From: an uncultured Bacteroides sp.
GTDB taxonomy: Bacteria; Bacteroidota; Bacteroidia; Bacteroidales; Bacteroidaceae
Direction of reading: 5' to 3'
Assembly (NCBI GenBank): GCA_937890825.1
Contig: CALADS010000007.1
Coordinates: forward strand, 25,479-89,478
Length of the DNA stretch: 64,000 nt
Positions 16,615 to 27,200 of the stretch are shown here, one piece after another; position 1 is the stretch's first letter; each line of letters opens with the position of its first letter. A program made the translations under genes and the position numbers. Below the pieces are notes generated by a model. It saw only the letters and a list, made by a program, of their open reading frames with translations, was not told where the DNA came from and ran no database searches.

Positions 16615-18147
16615 ATGAATATGTTTTCTTATTTCTGGCGTCTTTGGCAGGCGCGGCAGCTTGCGGTTTCTGCTGCTACTTCTTCAAAAACCGCGGGTAC
16701 TGACCGCATGCTTCAGGGCTTGCAGCAGTTGTGTGCTACCTTGCCGCAAGGTGAGGCGGAAGTATGGCTGCGCCATGGCCAGGTTACTATCTCGCTGCAC
16801 TGGAATCCGGCGGAAAAACCTCAGGAAATTGCAGGGGAAAAACCTCAGGCATCTGCCGGCTTGTATTTCTTGCTCAGTGGCCGGAATGAGGAGGTGAAGT
16901 ATGCTGAGTTCGAGGAAGTTAAGTCGGTTGTTTCACCGCAAATTACTGATATTCAATCTGAATGTAAGGCGGAAAAAGATAAGCCGAGCCGACAGTTGAA
17001 GTCGCTGAAACAGCTACTCAGCTACCTGCATCTGCATTATGCCTTCCGTTATAACCGCCTGACCGACCGCACCGAATGCGCGTATCTTTCGGAAGAAGAG
17101 GACGGTCATGAACTTCGCTACCAGCCGGCCGATAACCGCGTGCTCAACAGCATCAGTCTGCAGGTAATGCAGGCCGGCATTCCCTGTTGGGACCGCGACG
17201 TGAAGCGTTTTGTGGAGTCGGCCGAGATTCCGTCTTTTCACCCGTTTACCGCTTATATGGAACAGTTGCCGGAGTGGGATGGGGTAGACCGCGTGGCCCC
17301 GTTGGCACGCCGCGTTTCCGACGATGAAATCTGGGTGAAGTCCTTCCACCGCTGGATGCTGGCCACGACTTCGCAATGGCTGGAATATGGTAATAAAACC
17401 AAACGGGCCAATAGTGTGGCGCCGCTGCTCATCAGCACCCGCCAAGGCTTGGGGAAATCCACCTTCTGCCGCCTGTTATTGCCTGAAGCATTGCAGGATT
17501 ATTTCACGGACAGTTTCGACCTTACTAATCCGTCGTCGGCTGAAAACAAGCTGGCTTCCTTCGGTCTGATTAACCTCGATGAGTTCGACCGCTTGCCGGT
17601 CTCCCGCATGCCGCAGCTTAAGAACTTGATGCAGATGGAGCGGCTAAACATCCGCCTTGCCTACAAGCATAGTGGCGAGCCCTTGCCCCGCATCGCCAGC
17701 TTTATCGGCACGAGCAACCGCCGCGACCTGCTGACCGACCGCAGCGGCAGCCGCCGCTTTATCTGTGTGGAAGTGAGCCGTCCTATCGACTGCACCACAC
17801 CCATTGACTACGACCAGCTCTATGCCCAACTGAAACACGAACTCCTTCACGGTGAACGCAGCTGGTTCAGCAAGGAGGAAGAAGCTGAAATCCAGCAGGC
17901 CAACGAAGCCTTCTACCGCGTTACACCGGCCGAAGAACTCCTCGGCGACACCTTTCAGCTCTGTGACCCGCACGAAGAGGGCGCCCACCTACTATCGGCC
18001 GCTCAAATCTATACCACGCTGAAAAGTCAGCATCCGGCCGCCCTGCAGGACTGTACGCCCTTGGCTTTCAGTAGAATGTTAGCCCAGATAGGGAAGCGCG
18101 TGCATACCAAGCATGGCAACGGGTATTGGGTCAAGGTACAGGGGTAA
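16615..18147 (+). CDS. VapE-domain P-loop protein (VapE/DUF3874 type)
   Basis: The 510-residue protein contains the virulence-associated E domain, a helicase/primase-like P-loop NTPase common in phage and island DNA. Visible motifs: Walker A STRQGLGKSTFCRLLLP near residue 275, Walker B FGLINLDEFDRLP near residue 320, and a sensor/arginine region FIGTSNRRDLLTDRSGSRRF near 365. The C-terminal LLSAAQIYTTLKSQHPA...KRVHTKHGNGYWVKV resembles the DUF3874 tail of Bacteroides proteins. The N-terminal 130 residues are not recognisable. The gene is clearly more GC-rich than its flanks. Whether it is active in DNA replication of an element or is a stand-alone remnant is unknown. Confidence 0.82.
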   Translation: MNMFSYFWRLWQARQLAVSAATSSKTAGTDRMLQGLQQLCATLPQGEAEVWLRHGQVTISLHWNPAEKPQEIAGEKPQASAGLYFLLSGRNEEVKYAEFEEVKSVVSPQITDIQSECKAEKDKPSRQLKSLKQLLSYLHLHYAFRYNRLTDRTECAYLSEEEDGHELRYQPADNRVLNSISLQVMQAGIPCWDRDVKRFVESAEIPSFHPFTAYMEQLPEWDGVDRVAPLARRVSDDEIWVKSFHRWMLATTSQWLEYGNKTKRANSVAPLLISTRQGLGKSTFCRLLLPEALQDYFTDSFDLTNPSSAENKLASFGLINLDEFDRLPVSRMPQLKNLMQMERLNIRLAYKHSGEPLPRIASFIGTSNRRDLLTDRSGSRRFICVEVSRPIDCTTPIDYDQLYAQLKHELLHGERSWFSKEEEAEIQQANEAFYRVTPAEELLGDTFQLCDPHEEGAHLLSAAQIYTTLKSQHPAALQDCTPLAFSRMLAQIGKRVHTKHGNGYWVKVQG

Positions 18148-18284
18148 GGGGCAGTCTCAAACAATCCGGACTTTCATACCTTCCTTTATCAGGTTATCAG
18201 CAGAACTGGAGCACGAATGGGCTGTACATACGGTATTATTTAGTTTCAAACTATACTGGGCACTGTAAGATTTAACAATAAAAC

Positions 18285-18323
18285 GACGTATCTGGCGCAT
18301 TCAACATTTGCACCAGATACGTC
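18285..18323 (-). terminator. Probable terminator of the defence-like operon
   Basis: A perfect 11-base stem GACGTATCTGG / CCAGATACGTC with a 17-base loop lies just beyond the ASCH gene. On the minus strand it is followed by a T-rich run (CGTTTTATTGTT), so it would end transcription of that operon. Confidence 0.6.
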
Positions 18324-18331
18324 TGAATCTA

Positions 18332-19072
18332 TCAGCTGAGCTTCTTACCCAAGCGGAAAAGGATAGAATACTGCTCATCATCGGTCCCTTCGTTCTCAAG
18401 CCAGTAACCTACTTCGGTTACTGCAAAGTGCAGGCATTGCGTCTGACTTTCGTTTTGCAGTTTGATGGCCTTTACGGGATAGAGGCTTTCGTCTTCCTGT
18501 AGCATGGCATCCATCTCATCGGTGTCGTAGAACAGCATATCATCGCCTTCCTTGAATTCCTGGTAGTTCTCCCATTGTAAACTCATCGCCTGATTGGTGA
18601 AGGTCATTACAAAGGTGTCGTTCTCAATGTGGGGAAGAATGCGGTGTACCCGATGAGCCGACGGCAGTTGGTTTTCATCGAGTTCATACTCAAAGAGATT
18701 AAGCTTGCCTTTCACGTTCAGGATGGGTTCGTCAAATACATAAGCATTCTCCAATTGCCACTGCTGGCAGCCCTCTTCCGCCCACATGGATTCGCTTTCG
18801 GTAGTTACCCCCACCACATCGACATAGCCGATGATGGCCGATGTCGGCAATTCTTCGGGGTAGGGCATCCAGCCCAGATCGGCCGCATTCAGCAATTTGC
18901 CCGCCAGGTACGATCCGGTCTTTTGAGCCCAAGACTTGGGCAATTTGGCAGACGATGCGTGAATCAATATTCGGCATGGAAGCTGCACCGGTTTCCAGGT
19001 TCTGTTTTCAATATCTTTCATTCCGCTACAAATCAGGGATGCCCAAGGTTGTCTGACTGAGAGTGTTTTCAT
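18332..19072 (-). CDS. ASCH-domain protein
   Basis: The protein is 246 residues from the ATG at 19072 (MKTLSVRQPWASLICSG); an ATG two codons upstream at 19078 is also possible. The N-terminus is a clear ASCH domain, with SVRQPWASLICSGMKDIENR, HASSAKLPKSW and AIIGYVDVVGV. ASCH is a PUA-like fold that binds RNA or modified nucleotides in known members. The C-terminal 110 residues, acidic and without known motifs, are unusual for the family. It starts 41 bases after the SF1 helicase gene on the same strand and is followed by a terminator, so it is likely the last gene of the defence-like operon. Its role there is unknown. Confidence 0.85.
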   Translation of the reverse strand: MKTLSVRQPWASLICSGMKDIENRTWKPVQLPCRILIHASSAKLPKSWAQKTGSYLAGKLLNAADLGWMPYPEELPTSAIIGYVDVVGVTTESESMWAEEGCQQWQLENAYVFDEPILNVKGKLNLFEYELDENQLPSAHRVHRILPHIENDTFVMTFTNQAMSLQWENYQEFKEGDDMLFYDTDEMDAMLQEDESLYPVKAIKLQNESQTQCLHFAVTEVGYWLENEGTDDEQYSILFRLGKKLS

Positions 19073-19113
19073 AATCATTCTTTATTTAGTCGTTAAACAA
19101 TCATTCGATTTAT

Positions 19114-21216
19114 TTATGCTTTCAGCAACTTGGTTGGCTCACCATATCCAGTAATGAACACCATCTGACGAGCACGAGTGATTGCTACGTAAAGAAGGGA
19201 ACGAATTCCAGCCAGATATTCTTTCGTCTCGGCAGCATCCATTGAACAGAAAAATGAATCTTGCGTTGCTTCTGATGGCATGCTCTTCTCGTTGATACCA
19301 ATAAGAATGACAACACGATATTCCAAACCTTTGAGGGCATGTAGTGTTGACAATGATATACCATCTTTATCACCCTTTTTTGCCCCCTTCACAATTTCAC
19401 AGTATTTAATATGGTTTCTATGGAGTGCATCCTCTATATCGCGAAATAATTGGCGAGTGCGGGAAGCTATACAGATATCTTCCAGCTTAATGTTTGCGTG
19501 CTCTGTACAGAGTTTGATATATTCAAGTACCTGCTTAACTTCTGTAGCTGATGATTCGCATAAAACATATGAAGGCTTTTCCCCGTGTACCAAAGAAATA
19601 TACCCTTTATTGTTTTCTTCGCCACCGTCCAGATCATCATACTTTACTCCCTTAATGACGGATACTGCCATTTTTTTGATTTCTTCGGTAGTACGATAGT
19701 TTACTTTTAATTTCATACTTCTTTTGCCTCGGATATTGATGCCTGCGGCCGTAAAGTTAATCTTGCGTCCGCTATAGATACGTTGGAACGGATCGCCTGT
19801 CAAGAAGAGGTCGTTATGACCTTCTGCCACCAAAGCACGCAAGAATCGTAATTCTGGGTTAGAGAAGTCCTGAAACTCATCAGCGACAACATTCGTATAA
19901 GGATGAATGTTATTCTCAGTCAGATAACTAGTGACGAGGTTGAATAACTCTAAGCGGTCAATCGCTTTGCGTTGTTGCTTCAAGGCTTCATATTTCTCCT
20001 TTAATTTCCATATTTCAAGGCGTTGCTTACGAGAGATAGATTTGCTGCGTCCAGTACGAACCTGAGTAAGATAGTCCTTCACTGTCTTATTGTTATTGTA
20101 GATGATTACATCTATGTACTCGGCATGAAGGAACTCTTCATCAAACTCAGAAACTTCGTTATCCAATACTTCACTCCACAACATTTTTGAATGATCATCA
20201 TCATACATATTACGTACATTGAAGCCTGATGGTAGAATTTCATATTGCTCGGCCAACTTAATCAAAATCTGGTCGATATTATCCAATTCATAACGAGTGG
20301 ATTCAATCTTCAGATTCTTGGCTTGGTCTGTGAGATACTTAACCAAAGAATGGGTGTAAGTGGTGAACAGCACCCTGACATTCGGCTCTTGACAGAGTTT
20401 TTTAAGGCGATGCAAAGCTGCAATAGTCTTGCCTGTACCGGCAGAACCACTTACCTTAACAGTTCCTTTGTAGTCGCTGTTTACGAGTTTGCTCTGTGAA
20501 GGATGGAGGAACAATTGCCATTTTTCCATTCCTTTTTCCATGATTTCAGCGAGACATTCATCATCCGTGATCTCAATGAAACGGCGTTTGTTGTTATTGG
20601 ACAACAATGAATCTTCGCCATCCTTTGCTTTACCCTCATTGATTTCATCGATGATATCGTCAATTTCAACGCCATCGAAGAGCGCAAAGATATTCTCGTA
20701 TGCATCTTGCGGAAGGTTCTTTTCAGCAGCATCAAGGTCGTTCAAGTCCTTGATTTGCTTTACCAATTCAAGAAGTTCTTCAGGAATACCAATTTCCAGC
20801 AACTTCTCATCAGGAATACCTGTAAGCATAGAAGGTGCTGTTGTGGCTTCTGTTTCAGCAGGAACAGGTGTAAAGTTAGCCTCCTCAATGGTTACAGGCA
20901 TAATTTGGCAGGTCTGCGTGTGTTCATTCCATACAAACTTCTTATTTTGAGCCCATCGGTATGCAAGGTCATGCTTGTCTACGTAGAGAAGCATGAAGTT
21001 GTCTTGTCCCAATGAACCCAGAATGGCACGATACTCGCCATCCACTCTGGCAGAGCGTAGAGACGAATCTCTAAACTGAGCGATTGATTCTAAGTGAATA
21101 GCTGCAGAAGTAGAGTTTTCACGAAACTTGCGTTGAAAGTCTCGTATTTTCTGCTGGATGTTTCTTGGCAGTTCTGTGAACTTGTCAAAGAACGAATCAG
21201 AAAGAAATAGTCTCAT
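19114..21216 (-). CDS. SF1 (UvrD-like) helicase with RelE/ParE-like N-terminal domain
   Basis: The 700-residue chain begins with about 100 residues resembling RelE/ParE toxins: MRLFLSDSFFDKFTELPRNIQQK, SLRSARVDGEYRAIL, FMLLYVDKHDLAYRWA. A linker of about 140 residues follows, then an SF1 helicase: Walker A KVSGSAGTGKTIAALHRL near residue 257, Walker B VVADEFQDFSNPELRF near 443, LTGDPFQRIYSGR, VNYRTTEEIKK, LSTLHALKGLEYRVVIL and LLYVAITRARQMVFITG. All helicase motifs are intact. It lies three bases after the 2101-residue helicase gene, so it is translationally coupled to it. It probably works on DNA in the same defence complex; whether the RelE-like part retains RNase activity or only binds nucleic acid is unknown. 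Confidence 0.88.
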   Translation of the reverse strand: MRLFLSDSFFDKFTELPRNIQQKIRDFQRKFRENSTSAAIHLESIAQFRDSSLRSARVDGEYRAILGSLGQDNFMLLYVDKHDLAYRWAQNKKFVWNEHTQTCQIMPVTIEEANFTPVPAETEATTAPSMLTGIPDEKLLEIGIPEELLELVKQIKDLNDLDAAEKNLPQDAYENIFALFDGVEIDDIIDEINEGKAKDGEDSLLSNNNKRRFIEITDDECLAEIMEKGMEKWQLFLHPSQSKLVNSDYKGTVKVSGSAGTGKTIAALHRLKKLCQEPNVRVLFTTYTHSLVKYLTDQAKNLKIESTRYELDNIDQILIKLAEQYEILPSGFNVRNMYDDDHSKMLWSEVLDNEVSEFDEEFLHAEYIDVIIYNNNKTVKDYLTQVRTGRSKSISRKQRLEIWKLKEKYEALKQQRKAIDRLELFNLVTSYLTENNIHPYTNVVADEFQDFSNPELRFLRALVAEGHNDLFLTGDPFQRIYSGRKINFTAAGINIRGKRSMKLKVNYRTTEEIKKMAVSVIKGVKYDDLDGGEENNKGYISLVHGEKPSYVLCESSATEVKQVLEYIKLCTEHANIKLEDICIASRTRQLFRDIEDALHRNHIKYCEIVKGAKKGDKDGISLSTLHALKGLEYRVVILIGINEKSMPSEATQDSFFCSMDAAETKEYLAGIRSLLYVAITRARQMVFITGYGEPTKLLKA

Positions 21217-21219
21217 ATA

Positions 21220-24200
21220 TTAGTTGTTTTTTATTTCATTTATATTAAATGTTTCCGGAGTATAGACTGTGAATCCATGATCAATAAACAGCGTCATTTC
21301 GTCTTCTCTACCTTCAAAGTCATCAATAACAATATTCTTATCATCAATCTTGATGGCTGCTTCGGCAATAATGATGTCATCTTTTCTCAGTTCATATCCA
21401 CCGTCTGTATCAAATTTGACACCATTGTTTACTAAATCTGTGACAATGTCTTCCAGCCCAGGGAACAATTCTAGGATCTCAGTCAAGTTGATGCTGTTGC
21501 CCTGATGAGCTACCGAAGATTGGTTGCTGAAGAACTGCAGGATGTTGTATCTACGCCAGAAGTCCTCCCAAATTTCCTTGTTAATCTTATCCAAGCCTTG
21601 CTTTAATTCCCAGTTGTATCTCACACTGTTTCCCCAATCTTCATTTTGGTCAAATGGAACCCAAGCAGATCCCGATACCAAAGGATTACGAGGGATAAAT
21701 TGGGTTTTTGCAAAGAAGTGGTAGTTCTCTGCATCCGCATCAGAAATGTCTGCATATTGATTCTTGGCGTTCTCTTCCAAGGCCATTTCTATTGAATCAT
21801 AGGCAGCGAGATATTGATCCTCATCCGTCCAACAAGAAGCAAGATAGGCAAATATTTCTTTTTTCAATGTTTCAACCTCAGGATGAGTCAATGCGAAGAT
21901 AAAGCGACTCAGTGAATCTTTCTTTCTCCAGAAGGTGTTTTCAAATTCAGCCAGTAAATCTCCATTAGGACTTGATACGAACAAGTCATCCATAGCTGTG
22001 GTTTCATCCGGTTGGATATAGGGCTTAATATCCGACCACGTCAATGTCCAACTCAATCGAGGTTCTCTGTCTGACAGCCGAATGGCTTCACGTCTTTTGA
22101 AGTCGTTATAGAATCCCATGCTGTTTTCGCTAGCGTGGTACGCATAACCATCCAGGTATACAGACCATTGAATGATGGTGCGAGGGTCCATTTCTTCTCC
22201 TTTTACTTTTGCATAGCTGCAGATGAACTGGAAGTCTGGCTTTGTCACCTGAGATACGCCTAGAGAAGGACCCAGACGATATTGGGGTGTTACAGCATAT
22301 TTGATTTCCATGTCATCGTCGGTGATGGTTAATTCGTAGGTGTAGGTCTCATTGATAGCATCCGCTTTACGTGTCCACGTCCAGTTGTTATCTTTAGCTA
22401 CCTTCTCCATGGTTTTGACGAAAAGGCTTTCCAACTCACTATCCTCAATTCTACCAGAAGTAGTGATAGTTCCCACACTTCCATGGATGTCTTCCCAATT
22501 GTTGCTGACGCACTCATCATAGATTTCCTTGAAGAGTTGCTCGGCACGTTCCCGACTGAGATTCTGACGTTGCCATTGATTACCGTAGGAGAGGATACAA
22601 TGGTAGCAACCGTCTTTACCTTCTAAGCGGCATTCACAGTCGCGGATGTGTTCGTAGCTGTGGCGAATCAACTCTGTGAACTCGGTCTTGTCATACAACT
22701 TTGACAGGTATCCAGTACCACCAGGGATGGTATCATAGATTACCAGGTAGTTGTCAAAGTTCTGTGTGGCTTTGTTATACTCATTGTATACATCAATCTT
22801 AATATGCTCAGGATTACTCTTATAGTAGTAGCGCATACCCAATTCCAAGCCGGCCTTAAACAACTGGGTAGATGCTTCTGTATCGAACAACTGCACAGGG
22901 AGCAAAACTTTGATTGCTTCCGTGTGCATGGTTCTATAGAGATATAAATACTCAAAAGTTCCCACTTCATCTTCTGCCAATGGGAATTTCACATCTTTAT
23001 GGTTGCAATAGGGGTAATGCAAGTCTTTAGCCTCTTCTTTGCCGTAGAGCACAGACGTTGTTTTACCACAATACTTACAAGTAACAAAGCCTTTTAAAGA
23101 GATATGCTGAGTCTTGTTTATTTCAGTAGGATCAGCCAGTTGCTCCTTATTGCCATAGTTTACCTCTGTCAGTTTCACATCTTTGCAAAACTCCATACCG
23201 AATGAAACATTTTTCAAACCGTAAGAAGATACCGGACCTTTATGGTTGAACTGGAAGTGCTTGATGGTATGGAAACGTTCCTGTTCACGGTCTTCCTTAG
23301 AGTCATCCATGACGGAATCATCCTTAAAGACAGAGGTTGTGGCCGTGGTGAATTTCAAGTACTTATGAGAGTTAGAATGCCATGATTCACTGCCGCACTT
23401 AGGACAGAGATTCATCGTGAATTCAGGCGTACCTTCTTCAGCGATTGCATCACATTCCGAGCAGAAGCGCATCGTTTTCAGAGAGTCTGTCCGATCGTTC
23501 AAGCTCAAACCTTTTACTTGAAGTCTCATCTTTTGGGTATAAAACTTATTGCCAGGAGCCAATTCACGAATGCCTTGAGAAGCTTGTCTAACCAGTTCCA
23601 AGGTTTTGGGTTCAGGTGTGTTGGCTGCATCATCACCCAACGCAGGGCGAGAGAAAATGGTGGCAGATAATTTTACTCCCGTTTCAGGGAAAGCATAATT
23701 GGGCAATAAGCCCGCGTTAGTCATAAATTCCACCACACTCTGCTCCTTCAATGCTTTTTCGCGTGAACGCAGTGCTTTGTTTTGGTCTTGAATATCTTTG
23801 CGTCTGGCTTCATCATTCATTGGAATGGCATCCAAACGTTGTTTCAACTCCTGCTTTTCTTCCTTGATGTGGATAAGCTGTGTAATCAAATGGTCGAACT
23901 CATCCATCACTCGCTGGATGAGCGTACCATCCGTCACAATCTCAAACAGATTGTCCAAAACTTCTTGGGCACTTGCAGGGTATTGCTTGCGGAAATTCTC
24001 CGTTAATAGGACCTGATGGACTTTGATAAATTCCGCTATACGATTCACGAAGAAGTTGGAATCAGTAAGCAATTCAAAGCCCATGTGCAAGAACTCGATG
24101 CGAGCCGGGATGATGTTATTCTTATCACTGCTGGTCCAAGAGTCAATGCTGTAAGCAAAGAAGTGGCGACGAAGAATATCCTTCGCTTCCAAGAAGCAAC

Positions 24201-27200
24201 CGGGAGTAGATACCGTGCCTTCCATCATAGATAGAGGTTCGGCAAAATAGAACATATCGTGCTTACCCGACTTGGCGTAGTTCAGTACCAGTGCCGAACC
24301 TTCTTTACGTCCAGCTCGGCCCACACGCTGCAGGAAGTTGCTGGGTTTGGGAGGAATGCCGGTGTTGGCTACCACATTCAAATCACCGATATCAATACCC
24401 ATCTCCAAGGTAGAGGTAGCCGTCAGCACATTGGTTGAGTGTGCTGTCGGATGATTTTTAAATTCGTTCTCCACCTCTTCACGTATCTTTCGATCGAGAA
24501 GTCCTGTATGCTCGTGAGCATAAATGCGGGGGGAAAGGTCGCGGTTATATACCTTCTTATAATAGTTGTCACCGCTTGGCTCGTACACAGCATACTTACC
24601 TTGTACGCATTTATAGTCCAAGCAATGTGTCTCTTCTGTCAATGTGTCGCTCTTGGCTACACACATTCTTGATTCACAGATGTCGCACTTGATGACGTTC
24701 ACGGACGGTTCAATGTAGAGCGCATCCGGTCGAATGGCATAGTTGGCTATTTCACCGGCCATCTGTTTGTCAAGAATCATGCATTCGCACATCGTGTCGA
24801 GCAACTTGATGTAGAAGTCGTTAATCTGTTCAGGATTCAGCGCAAAGATGATTCCTGCTGGAGTCATTAAGCTCTTGACAAAGTACATGCTATACCAGTT
24901 TACTTTGTTGCCACGTCCAGACATCGTAGTTACATCCAATACTTCGTCATTGGTGTTTGGACGCTGGTAGCCCATCATGTGAGGAATACGGTTGCGACCA
25001 AAGCGCTTATGTAAGAAATGCACTTTCTCCATTCTTGGCCAGTTGAGCATGACCGTCTTGAGCTGTTTCGTACGAAACAACTGCAAGAATGCATGGTCAA
25101 TGCCTCCACGGCTACGTAAGCGGTGGAGTATGCCATTGGCAAAACTGATAAACAGCATCTCGTTGTCTGCCACGAAATGAAGATTACTCTCTTCAGAGCG
25201 CAGCCAAGGTTCCATCTTGTGAAATACCAATCTCAAATCACTCTCTTTAAAATAAGTAGCACTGGAACCCATTTTTTCGAGGGTACGACCACGTTGTGAC
25301 ATGAACCCGAATTCAGAACAGATTTCCCAATCCACCCGAAGGTCGAATTCAGCCTTGAATTTATCGGTCAGTTCTCCCGTATTCGTGTCTCGATACTGCT
25401 TGCTCAAGTCCAATTTTTCAATCAATTCACCCGGTAGGAATCGATAGTAATATTCATCTCCTTCCAGTTTTTCTTTCCAATAGGTCTTGAAGCCTTCCTG
25501 TAGTTCCCGAAGAGATACGGCATGTCCCACGGTATTGAGATACTGCTGAATACTTTGACGGAACAGGAAACGGAAGGTACGTACCTCATAGAAGCCAGCC
25601 AGGTGTGCTGAATCTTGTACCGAATTGCTAAAAGTGAGCGTCTTACGCGCACGGATGTCTTTGGAATCAAAGTCACTCGACATCACCTGACTTACCGCTA
25701 CAGAAGATAAGGTGGATGTACGATGGCCGACAATGGAAAGTGATTCGTTCATACATAGCGGACATTTGGTGTCCAGCTTCATATTCTTACCTCCATAGAA
25801 TGTTCCTCTACGTGAAGCATACACACTCATCACCTTTTCATCCGTACGTGAGCCAATGGTCAAATCATCGGGGTGTATGTAAAAGTCGCCATGCTCTATC
25901 ATGTCGGTGTTCAGATAGTCATCGATAGGCTGGTGAGCACTTGTCTTGGTGTTCATCAGACGGATATCCTTATCCTTATTCATGAATGCCTGGCTGATCT
26001 TTGATGCATCCGTAGCAAATTTCTGTTCCGATTCTTTCTTCATTGTCAGCCAGCCGCTGGAACCGCAGTCGCGACAATAATAGATAGGCAAGGAAATCCG
26101 GTCGTCATGAGGAATCGCATCACGCCATGTAAATTCCACTTCCGGCTGTACGAAACGTTGGATACCGCTCAATTCACGCTGCCACAGTTGAATCTGCAGA
26201 TACAGCATCGGGAACTTAGCCTTGTCGTTGCCAACCTTTGATTCGGAAATCAGAGCGAGAAGCGATTCTACCACATTGCGGGCATAGGTCGGATTGGTTC
26301 GGTTGAGCGCCAAGAATCTGTTGTTTTCTTGACCCAACTCTTGCATCAAGTCTTGTAGACTTAAGATACCTTTGCTGGTAACGGTCAAGAGGTCTTTTAC
26401 AATTTGGAGTTTTTTTACTCGTTCTCCTATCTCCAAGGGGTTATTTGCACAACGAGGCAACCAGATGGTTCTTACCTGGTTGAGGTACTCTTCTGTACTA
26501 TTTGTATTCTCCAAGGATAACTTCTTCAGCTGTACATCACTCGGTATATAGTTATCCAGGTTTTCCTCAAAGAATTCAGAAACAGGCACACGATGCTCCT
26601 CAATGATGCTGCTTTCAAAGAACTTCTCTCCAAACACGTCGCTGGCATAATCACAAAGCAGACGCTTGGACTCTTCGCCGTTGCCGATGGTGGCACTGGT
26701 ACCCACAGGAGTCAACCAATCTTGCGGAATAGCTAGCTTCAGTTTGAGACGGCGAATCAGGTTGGCCACATCAGTACCCTGAGCTCCGTCATAGGTATGG
26801 AGTTCATCCAATACGATAAAGCGAAGCAGGGGCTCCCGTTCGCCCAGGTTACCGTCCCAGAGTTTCATGTAACGTTGCTGCATCAAACCATAGTCGAGCA
26901 TTTTGAAGTTGGTGAGCAAGATGTCGGGCACGTCATTCACAATCGATTCCCGATTTTCAATGATGTGATGTTCACCCATCTGAGTAGGATAGTTTTTGGC
27001 ATCTTCGCCTTCGCCGATGAACAAACCTGCCGTGACTTTTCCTTTGAGTCTTTCATCGCCCCAAATGGTCTCAGCCAAACGCTTGGCTTGGTCGCTGGCC
27101 AACGCATTCATGGGGTACATGATGATGACTTTCACCCCTTTCTGACGTTCTACTCGATTCATCTGATAGACATAGTCGAGAACGGGGTAAAGGAAACACT

